Below, one piece after another: positions 6,640-12,912 of a stretch of DNA of 15,810 nt (positions are counted from its first letter, which is position 1; every line of letters starts with the position of its first letter). This DNA is from Chloroflexota bacterium. Lineage in GTDB: Bacteria > Chloroflexota > Dehalococcoidia > JACQGW01. A program made the translations under genes and the position numbers. The notes below the pieces were generated by a model. That model saw only the letters and a program-made list of their open reading frames with translations, was not told the origin of the DNA and did no database searches. Location of the stretch: the NCBI GenBank assembly GCA_016199325.1, contig JACQGW010000230.1:1-15810 (forward strand), read 5' to 3'.

Positions 6640-7848
6640 ATGGAGTTGCGCGAGGCGTACGTGGTGGACGCCGTTCGGACGCCCATCGGGCGATACGGCG
6701 GCGCTTTGAAGGACGTGCGGCCGGACGACCTTGCCGCCGTCGCCATTCGGCGGCTCGTCGAGCGGACCGGCGTGCCGGCCGGCCAGATTGAAGACGTCGT
6801 TTTCGGCGCGGCCAATCAGGCGGGCGAAGACAACCGGAACGTTGGCCGGATGGCTGCCCTGCTGGCTGGCCTGCCGGTGGACGTCCCCGGCCAGACCATC
6901 AACCGGCTCTGCGGCTCCGGCCTCCAGGCGGTCGTCGCCGCGGCCCAGGCGATCCGGTGTGGCGAGGGCGACCTCGTCGTCGCCGGCGGCGTCGAGTCGA
7001 TGACCAGGGCGCCGTTCGTGCTGCCAAAGCCGGATACCGCGTTTCCCCGCGGGGATCAGCGGCTGTTCGACACGACGATCGGCTGGCGGCTGACGAACCC
7101 GCGGCTGGCCGAGATGTACCCACCGCTGAGTATGGGCGAAACGGCCGAGAACGTCGCCGAGCGGTTCGGCGTCAGCCGGCCGGACCAGGACCGCTTTGCG
7201 CTAGAAAGCCACCGAAAGGCGGTCGCCGCGACCGCCGAGGGCCGCTTCAAGGCCGAGATCGTGCCGGTGCCGGTGCCCGGCCGGCGGGGCGAGGTATCCG
7301 AGGCGGCGGTCGACGAGCAGCCGCGGCCCGACACCAGCCTGGAGAAGCTGGCTGCCCTCAAGCCGGCGTTCCGCGAGGGCGGCACCGTCACCGCGGGCAA
7401 CTCCTCGGGCATCAACGACGGCGCGGCAGCGATCCTCCTGGCGTCGGCCGATGCGGTCCGGCGTGGACGCCTCCGCCCACTGGCGCGCATCGGCGCGTCG
7501 GCCGTCGCCGGCGTCCACCCGTCGTACATGGGCATGGGGCCGATCCCTGCATCCCAGAAAGCGCTGGCCCGCGCCGGCCTGGGCATCGGCGACCTGGACG
7601 TGGTCGAGCTGAACGAGGCGTTTGCGGCCCAGGCGATCGCCTGTGTACGGCAGCTTGGGCTGCCGGACGAGATCGTCAACCCGAACGGCGGCGCCATTGC
7701 CCTGGGCCATCCGCTGGGCTGCTCCGGCGCCCGGATCCTGACGACGCTCGTCCACGAGTTGGCGCGCCGGCGCGGGCGGTATGGCCTGGCGACGATGTGC
7801 ATCGGCGTCGGCCAGGGGATCGCCGTCGTCGTCGAGCGCGTCGACTGA
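6640..7848 (+). CDS. Acetyl-CoA C-acyltransferase (thiolase)
   Basis: A full-length 402-residue thiolase. The acylated nucleophile is Cys91 in NRLCGSGLQAV. The catalytic pair is His357 in GGAIALGHPLGCSGAR and Cys387 in MCIGVGQG, and the NEAFA motif sits near 325. These enzymes join two acyl-CoA units or cleave 3-oxoacyl-CoA with CoA. The segment GAANQAGEDNRNVGRMAALLAGLP resembles 3-oxoadipyl-CoA thiolases (PcaF) as well as acetyl-CoA acetyltransferases, so substrate is uncertain. The ATG at 6640 follows GGAGG with good spacing; an upstream in-frame start at 6574 overlaps the -10-like element. No other fatty-acid or aromatic degradation genes are adjacent, so it appears to be a single-gene unit ending at the hairpin at 7874. 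Confidence 0.95.
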   Translation: MELREAYVVDAVRTPIGRYGGALKDVRPDDLAAVAIRRLVERTGVPAGQIEDVVFGAANQAGEDNRNVGRMAALLAGLPVDVPGQTINRLCGSGLQAVVAAAQAIRCGEGDLVVAGGVESMTRAPFVLPKPDTAFPRGDQRLFDTTIGWRLTNPRLAEMYPPLSMGETAENVAERFGVSRPDQDRFALESHRKAVAATAEGRFKAEIVPVPVPGRRGEVSEAAVDEQPRPDTSLEKLAALKPAFREGGTVTAGNSSGINDGAAAILLASADAVRRGRLRPLARIGASAVAGVHPSYMGMGPIPASQKALARAGLGIGDLDVVELNEAFAAQAIACVRQLGLPDEIVNPNGGAIALGHPLGCSGARILTTLVHELARRRGRYGLATMCIGVGQGIAVVVERVD

Positions 7849-7857
7849 TAGCGCCGG

Positions 7858-7926
7858 CGGGTTTCTGGTTTGTGGTTTGGGGTTTCTGGTTGCGTCGATA
7901 CCCCTCGAACCAGAAACCCCAAACCC
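7858..7926. repeat. Heptad repeats forming an 18-base-pair hairpin after the thiolase
   Basis: Ten bases after the thiolase stop, units of the TTTCTGG/TTTGTGG kind begin with seven-base spacing. Positions 7874-7891 (ggtttggggtttctggtt) are perfectly complementary to 7908-7925, with a 16-base loop. It could terminate or stabilise the thiolase transcript. It belongs to the same heptad theme as the arrays after the first substrate-binding protein gene. Confidence 0.85.
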
Positions 7927-8163
7927 GCCCCGCGCCTCTGCGGTTTTGTAAGACGTCCGGGATCACCAACCAGGTCGGGCCATGGTCGGTGACCCCTGGG
8001 GTACCGGCCAAGCGAGCTTGGCCTCCTGAGACCGGGCGGCATTCGACGTCGCGAGCCAGAGGCCCATTACCATGGCGAAGGCGAGAAGCCGTGATTGACG
8101 CACGTATCATCCTCCCCGCCTTGGCGGTTCACTCCTCCTCGAGACCGCTGCCGGCCACCCGGC
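7927..8163. other. Convergent gap without a gene
   Basis: I see no credible coding frame in this remainder of the 315-base gap between thiolase (+) and the membrane glycosidase (-). It contains a compact hairpin at 8006-8023 (ggccaag...cttggcc with a four-base loop) and the short palindrome ggtacc just before it. The hairpin could end transcription from either side, but no T-run follows. Confidence 0.5.
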
Positions 8164-10368
8164 TCACTCCGGTGGAAAGCGCCCCGGCCGGCGGGACTCG
8201 GGAGAGATCACCGTGAGGCGGACGCGGACGTCCGGCGCGATCCGCATGCCGGAAGCCGGCTGCTGGGCGAAGACCCGGCCGGGGACGGCCCGGGCTTTGA
8301 GCGAGACGTCGCGCACGTCCCGAATCGGCAGGTACTCGGTCGGCCCCACAGCCAGTCCGGCGCGAGCGAGCTCCTGCGCCGCCTCGGCCTCGGTCAGGCC
8401 GGCGAGCGGGGGAACGGCGGCGGCCGCCGCGCTCTCCAACGCAGCGGCCGTACGGTACAGCTCCCGGAACGCGTTGACCGTGCTGTCGAGGGGGCGGCCG
8501 CTCGCGTCGACGAAGCCAAACAACCGGTCCGACGGCTCGGGGCCTTCCGTCGTCCAGGCGTACGGCGCCGCGCCGATGACGAACGCCCGGGACGACTGAA
8601 TGATGGTCCACATCCGGCGAAAGCCGTCGGGCCGGTCGTTCCGGCTCAGCCCGGCCGGCGCGTACTCCGAGACCATCACCGGCACGTCGAATCGCTTCTT
8701 CGGCCACTCGGCCAGCACGTCCTTCAGGCGGAACGTGTAGAAGTTCATGCCGTAGACGAACCCGACGGGCGGACCACCCCGCCGGCCCATCGCCTCCCGC
8801 AGCGGCGGCAGATAGACGTCTTCGGCGTCCCGGTAGATGACCGGATGGTCGCGATCGGCGCTCAGCACCAGCAGCACCAGGTCGGCGTAGAACTCGGCAA
8901 ACGCCCGCGCCCGCTGGCTGTCCTTGATCACCATCAGCGTCTCGTTGCCGATGGCCCACATCCGCACCGCGGGATGGCGGCGATAGCGCTCGACCCAGGC
9001 CAGCACGTCCGACATGATCGCCTGGCGCACCGCCGGGTCGCCGTAGCGGACGCTCGGGTCCAGGTCGTACGGCAGCATGACGCCCAGGCCGGCTCGGTAA
9101 GCGGCGTCCAACAATACGTCGTCGAACTCCACGGGCCGCCAGCCGGACACGGTGTTCACGCCCATCTCTCGGAGCGCCGTGAAGTCTCGCTGATACCGGG
9201 CCGCACGCTCGGCCGGCGGGAGGCCGGCGTACACCACATTGTACCCTATCGAGCGCACGGTCGTCGCGGCGCCGCCGGCGAAGTAGCTGAACTGGCCGTC
9301 CCGTCCACTTACCCGAACGGTGATGGGACGGCGCGGCACCGGCCGGGTATCGATAGGCGCCGGCATCGCGGCCGTCGAGAGGCTCTCGGCGAGCCCGCGA
9401 TTCGCCAGGTCTGAGCCCGGCCCGGCCGTCGAGACGATGGTTACCACGGGTATCGCCACAGCGTCTCTCTCGCCGGTCGCTCCGGGCTGCGTGTCCAGGA
9501 ATTGGGTCTCCACCGCAAACCAGCCGCCGACGGGCGACACCCCAACGGCCAGGGCAATCGCCGCCGGCAACAGGAGGGAGGAGCGGTGGCTCCCGGCCGC
9601 CTGCCGCCCGCCTGCCGCCGACCGCCAGCGGCGGAGCACGATTCCGGCTCCAACCAGTCCACCGGCAGGGACGTAGAGACCGGCGATCCCCAGAAAGGTG
9701 ACCAGCGGTTGAATCCGGGTCAGGATGTCGAACGCCCGGTCGTAGGTCGTGATCGGCAGGTGGAGCAGCTCGTGGTAGAGGAAGGGCAGCACACCGATGG
9801 CCTCCAGGTGCTGCGCCGTGAGCGGCGTGTCCAGGGTGCTGGCGACGACGACACTCTGGACGGTCAGCCCGGCCGCGACCAGGGCGGGCGCCTGTCTGGC
9901 GGTCCTCCAGGCTGAGGTCCCCACGACCGTCATGCCGAGCCCGGCGGCGAGCAGGAGCACGTCGGCAACGGCCGACACCAGGAGCCGCGCCGGCAATGTG
10001 CTCCCCGGCGCGATCACGGCGCTCACCCAGCGATGGGCCACGGCCTCCTCGGCCGAGACGAAGAGGAAGGGGAAGACGGCGTGTATCCAGCTCCCGAAGG
10101 GAGCCGGCACCGCCAGGCCCATCGGAGCGACCGTGCCCGCCATGTCGACCATGGCCTGCGCGTAGATCCGGTTGATGGGCGCCAGGCGAACGAACTGATC
10201 GGCCAGCCAGGAGGTGGCCAGGTTTGGGAGCACGAGCGCCGTCACCAGGACGAGCGTCTCGTGGACGACGGCCGTGGCAAGCCAGGCAATGGCGACGGCG
10301 AGGACGACTCGCATGCCCAGCAGCGCGCGCTGCGGCCAATCGGAAAGGCGCACGACAACTTCAGTCAA
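8164..10368 (-). CDS. Membrane-anchored glycoside hydrolase-like protein with C-terminal PASTA domain
   Basis: A 734-residue protein in three parts. Residues 1-285 are mainly hydrophobic, with about six predicted membrane helices (strong ones near 18-48, 128-150, 222-245 and 264-285). Residues about 345-640 form a TIM-barrel glycosidase-like domain of clan-A type. The acid/base candidate is Glu476 in MWAIGNE and the nucleophile candidate Glu568 in VPVMVSEYAPAG. Residues about 652-721 resemble a PASTA domain (VPPLAGLTEAEAAQELARAG, ending VFAQQPASG...VRVRLTV). The barrel should lie outside the membrane. The start is TTG at 10368, after a GGAG site nine bases upstream; I saw no better start. A competing frame on the same strand, 8129-10339, lacks any family features. 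It is a divergent paralogue of the gene at 10743. The substrate is unknown. Confidence 0.85.
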   Translation of the reverse strand: MTEVVVRLSDWPQRALLGMRVVLAVAIAWLATAVVHETLVLVTALVLPNLATSWLADQFVRLAPINRIYAQAMVDMAGTVAPMGLAVPAPFGSWIHAVFPFLFVSAEEAVAHRWVSAVIAPGSTLPARLLVSAVADVLLLAAGLGMTVVGTSAWRTARQAPALVAAGLTVQSVVVASTLDTPLTAQHLEAIGVLPFLYHELLHLPITTYDRAFDILTRIQPLVTFLGIAGLYVPAGGLVGAGIVLRRWRSAAGGRQAAGSHRSSLLLPAAIALAVGVSPVGGWFAVETQFLDTQPGATGERDAVAIPVVTIVSTAGPGSDLANRGLAESLSTAAMPAPIDTRPVPRRPITVRVSGRDGQFSYFAGGAATTVRSIGYNVVYAGLPPAERAARYQRDFTALREMGVNTVSGWRPVEFDDVLLDAAYRAGLGVMLPYDLDPSVRYGDPAVRQAIMSDVLAWVERYRRHPAVRMWAIGNETLMVIKDSQRARAFAEFYADLVLLVLSADRDHPVIYRDAEDVYLPPLREAMGRRGGPPVGFVYGMNFYTFRLKDVLAEWPKKRFDVPVMVSEYAPAGLSRNDRPDGFRRMWTIIQSSRAFVIGAAPYAWTTEGPEPSDRLFGFVDASGRPLDSTVNAFRELYRTAAALESAAAAAVPPLAGLTEAEAAQELARAGLAVGPTEYLPIRDVRDVSLKARAVPGRVFAQQPASGMRIAPDVRVRLTVISPESRRPGRFPPE

Positions 10369-10742
10369 CCGTCAGCACTCCACCCGCGGGTCGAAGTATG
10401 CCGGCGGGGCCTGTGCGCGATGCTATGACCCGATCGGGCGACCGCCCCGTATTGTACCAGATTGCGCGCCGGATAACACCATCGTCGATCTGCCACGATC
10501 GTCGGGGCGATCGTCGTGGCAAGGAACTTGACTATGGCAGAGCAGTGAACCGCCCGGTGGGTCGGCACCCTTAACGGGCCGTTTACACACCCTTTACATA
10601 TCGGGCGTACAATATCACAGACGAGCCTGCCGGCAGGCTGGCACAATACGAGCAGCCACGCCGGCGGCTGCGGTCACTTCAGGTGGTTGGACGAAACGTG
10701 GATCAATTGACGCATCAAATCGGCGAACGGATCGTGGCGGGC
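10369..10742. promoter_or_regulatory. Divergent control region of the glycosidase pair
   Basis: No gene is supported in this 374-base gap. On the minus strand TACAAT (10451-10456) is a -10 candidate for the membrane glycosidase. On the plus strand TACAAT (10608-10613) is one for the secreted paralogue, preceded by tttaca at 10582 and 10593, spaced 11 bases. Other structures are a hairpin with an eight-base stem at 10491-10521 (tgccacga/tcgtggca), a perfect 16-base palindrome agcctgccggcaggct at 10624-10639, and a gcagcc/ggctgc hairpin near 10652-10671. The palindrome lies downstream of the plus-strand -10, a plausible operator position. Confidence 0.45.
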
Positions 10743-12362
10743 ATGCGCGTCGGTGTCCTTGCTCTCGCGCTGCTCTTGCAGCCCCTTGCGCCGGTCGCGG
10801 CATCAGAGCTGACGGATCAGACGATGGTCGTTGAGGTTGTCGGCGGCCAGTACCAGTACCAGTACCTGGTCGGCGGCGTGCCGACCGCCATCCGGGGCAT
10901 GGGCTACAACGCGATCTATCACCATCTGCCCCCGGCGACCCGCCTCGCCCGGCTCGATCGCGACTTCGCCATGATGGAGGCCGCCGGCGTCAACACGCTG
11001 GTGAGCTGGTACCCCGAGGAGTTCGACCGGCTCCTCCTCGATCTCGCCCAGGCGCACGGCATCGGCGTGATCATGCCCTTCGATCTGCCGACGACGCTCG
11101 ACTACGGCGACCCGGACGTCCGGCTCGGTCTGAAGAGCGCCGCGCTCGACTGGGTGATCCAGTATCGCAGCCATCCTGCTGTCCGGATGTGGGGCATCGG
11201 CAACGAGGTGATGCTCAACATGGACGAAGCCGAGGCGCGGGCGTTCGCCGAGTTCTACGCCGACCTCGTCCTGGCCGTTCGGGCGGCGGATCCGGACCAT
11301 CCGGTCGTCTACCGCGAGGCCGAGGACGTCTTCGTGCCACACCTGCGGGACGCCATGGCCGCTGTGGGCGGCCCTCCCTCCGGGTTCGTCTACGGCGTCA
11401 ACATCTACACACCGCGCCTGGCGAAGATCCTGGAGGGCTGGCCCGACCTCGGGTTTGACGTGCCGCTGATGGTCTCGGAGTTCGCTCCGGCCGGCCTGCC
11501 CCGTGCCAGCCGCCCCGACGGCTTCCGTGCGATGTGGGACACCATTCGCACTTTCGGCTCCCTGGTCTTTGGCGCCGCCCCCTACGTCTGGATGACTGAG
11601 GGGCCGGAGGCGGTGGACCTGCTCTTCGGGTTCGTCGACGCCGATGGCCGGCCTGTCGACGACAGTCTGGCTACGCTGCGCGCGCTGTACGGCGGGACCG
11701 GCGACCTGGCCCTGCTCACCTCGCCCATCGGCGTCGTGCCGTCGCTCGTCGGCCTCCCGGAAGCCGAAGCCCGCCGGCAGGTCGGCGCCGCAGGGCTCGG
11801 CGATGCTTTCGTCGGATACGTCGGCCTCGCGGAGATCGCCGACCCCGGCCTGCTCGACCGTGTTCCGCCGGGCGTCGTCCTCATCCAGGAGCCGGCGGCC
11901 GGAACCCTTGGCAACACGGACCAGGTTGTCCTGGTGGTCATGGGGAACGCCGACGGAACGCCACCGCCTGCCCTCTTGCTGGAGGAGATGCTGGACGACG
12001 TGCTGGCGCGCGCCGCCGAGTACGCCGCCGCGGCGACCGGCACCAGCCGTGACGAGATCGTGGCCTCGGCGGCCATCCAGCGGGAGATTGGCCTGCACCA
12101 GCAGCTCGGCGGCATCGAACCCGATGCGGATGTGGACCCGACCATCGCCCGGCTGGCGGATCTCGTCGCCTGGTCGAAAGTGTTCTCGGAGGTCACCGTG
12201 GACGGCCGCCGGGTCTTCCCGGGCGCCCGTGAGGCGCTGCCGCTGCTGGCGGGCATGACCCGCTGGGGCTTCGACGACCACGAGAGCCTGAACACCGCCC
12301 AGCGCTTCCTGCGCGACGTCCTCATCCGGGACCTGGTGAAAGCGTCCCCGCTGCCCGGCTAA
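10743..12362 (+). CDS. Secreted glycoside hydrolase-like protein with PASTA domain and extra C-terminal region
   Basis: With the ATG at 10743 the protein has 539 residues and begins with a signal peptide (MRVGVLALALLLQPLAPVAAS, cleavage near residue 21). A clan-A-like barrel (about 25-320) carries Glu155 in MWGIGNE and Glu246 in VPLMVSEFAPAG as the likely acid/base and nucleophile. A PASTA-like domain follows (about 331-400, VVPSLVGLPEAEARRQVGAAG). The last 135 residues form a helix-rich region absent from its paralogue at 8164-10368. Many barrel segments match that paralogue almost word for word, such as RAFAEFYADLVL and RPDGFR.MW. GTG starts at 10683 or 10698 are possible; 10698 has a weak AGGTGG upstream, but the signal peptide favours 10743. 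It probably acts on an extracellular polysaccharide; the linkage is unknown. Confidence 0.85.
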   Translation: MRVGVLALALLLQPLAPVAASELTDQTMVVEVVGGQYQYQYLVGGVPTAIRGMGYNAIYHHLPPATRLARLDRDFAMMEAAGVNTLVSWYPEEFDRLLLDLAQAHGIGVIMPFDLPTTLDYGDPDVRLGLKSAALDWVIQYRSHPAVRMWGIGNEVMLNMDEAEARAFAEFYADLVLAVRAADPDHPVVYREAEDVFVPHLRDAMAAVGGPPSGFVYGVNIYTPRLAKILEGWPDLGFDVPLMVSEFAPAGLPRASRPDGFRAMWDTIRTFGSLVFGAAPYVWMTEGPEAVDLLFGFVDADGRPVDDSLATLRALYGGTGDLALLTSPIGVVPSLVGLPEAEARRQVGAAGLGDAFVGYVGLAEIADPGLLDRVPPGVVLIQEPAAGTLGNTDQVVLVVMGNADGTPPPALLLEEMLDDVLARAAEYAAAATGTSRDEIVASAAIQREIGLHQQLGGIEPDADVDPTIARLADLVAWSKVFSEVTVDGRRVFPGAREALPLLAGMTRWGFDDHESLNTAQRFLRDVLIRDLVKASPLPG

Positions 12363-12434
12363 TCGGTGGGTGTATCGAGCGTCTCTCAGTACCGGCCGGA
12401 GAACTCCGAGGACCTCTGGGCGCTGCCCGAGTAA
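12363..12434 (+). pseudogene. Possible 3'-end relic of a third substrate-binding protein gene
   Basis: Directly after the glycosidase stop, an open stretch ends with codons for SEDLWALPE and a TAA stop. The complete substrate-binding protein ends ESVWTLPK and stop, and 20 of the 27 aligned bases agree by my count. No upstream part of such a gene remains. It may be the tail of a deleted tandem copy. The match is short, so chance resemblance is possible. Confidence 0.35.
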
Positions 12435-12491
12435 GAGCGTATCCGAGAATCCCACCCCCGCTCCCAGAATCCGTTGACAGCTCGTCCCCCA

Positions 12492-12510
12492 CGGCGCCGC
12501 TCCGGCGTCG
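12492..12510. terminator. Possible terminator hairpin after the secreted glycosidase
   Basis: An eight-base stem (cggcgccg with cggcgtcg, one G-T pair) and a three-base loop lie 130 bases past the glycosidase stop. No T-run follows, so this is only a candidate. Confidence 0.3.
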
Positions 12511-12600
12511 CTTGATGCGGATGGGGCGGTTCGAGCCCCTCCAGTCTACCGGAGGCGGCCTGGCGCAATATCCTGACGCCTACCCGCCGCTCCCGACCGG

Positions 12601-12629
12601 TTGACAAGCCCTTCAGTATTCGGTACATT
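12601..12629 (+). promoter_or_regulatory. Upstream promoter of the substrate-binding protein gene
   Basis: A consensus -35, TTGACA (12601-12606), is followed after 17 bases by TACATT (12624-12629), a four-of-six -10. It is the outer of two tandem promoters, 62 bases apart. Confidence 0.5.
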
Positions 12630-12662
12630 GTGCCTAATGTCGGCAATTCGCCCCTTGACCAG

Positions 12663-12691
12663 TTGACAACATAACGGCGCGGCCCTATGAT
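12663..12691 (+). promoter_or_regulatory. Strong promoter of the substrate-binding protein gene
   Basis: TTGACA (12663-12668), a 17-base spacer and TATGAT (12686-12691) make a near-consensus sigma-70 promoter, the best in the window. Transcription should begin near 12698, leaving an untranslated leader of about 215 bases before the ATG at 12913. The last 115 bases of that leader are conserved in front of the second gene copy. Confidence 0.7.
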
Positions 12692-12797
12692 GCAGCTTGT
12701 TCAGGCTGATGCGGTGGATGATGCGCAGACCTTGTCGTTGTCGGGCAACGGCCTGGCGAGCGCGTTCCGGATACTGAACGATGGTCTCAGCGCATAG

Positions 12798-12912
12798 CCT
12801 GTCGTCGTTCGTGGGGGGCTCACCGGGTGCTACCTCGTCTCGGTTGGCGTTCCTGGCGTGGCCGACCCGGTTGAGGCCATTGATAGCAAGTACGGATTGT
12901 GGAGGAAGAGTT
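12798..12912 (+). repeat. Duplicated leader, copy 1
   Basis: This stretch aligns with 14940-15054 upstream of the second substrate-binding protein gene. Both begin cctgt...cgttcgtgggg, share ctcacc, gaggccattga and cggattgtggaggaa, and end at the ATG. The copies differ by several small insertions and deletions that change the reading frame, so the conservation is in the RNA or DNA rather than in a peptide. Confidence 0.75.

Noticed and set aside
7858..7926. Heptad repeats as a CRISPR array
   Set aside because: Units are seven bases with no unique spacers, and no cas genes are present.
8129..10339. 736-codon minus-strand frame overlapping the membrane glycosidase
   Set aside because: It reads as Arg/Ala/Gly/Pro-rich sequence without motifs, while the neighbouring frame has clear barrel and PASTA features conserved in the paralogue.
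10803..12455. 550-codon minus-strand frame opposite the secreted glycosidase
   Set aside because: It is typical high-GC antisense composition with no recognisable domain, and the plus-strand gene is well supported.
12480..12560. A tRNA-like T-arm, ggttcgagccc, near 12529
   Set aside because: The five-base T stem does not pair fully, and no acceptor or anticodon arm can be built at the right distance on either side.
12781..12912. N-terminal extension of the substrate-binding protein from an ATG at 12781
   Set aside because: The conserved ribosome binding site, the Tat signal position and the frame-shifted equivalent in the second copy all favour the ATG at 12913.
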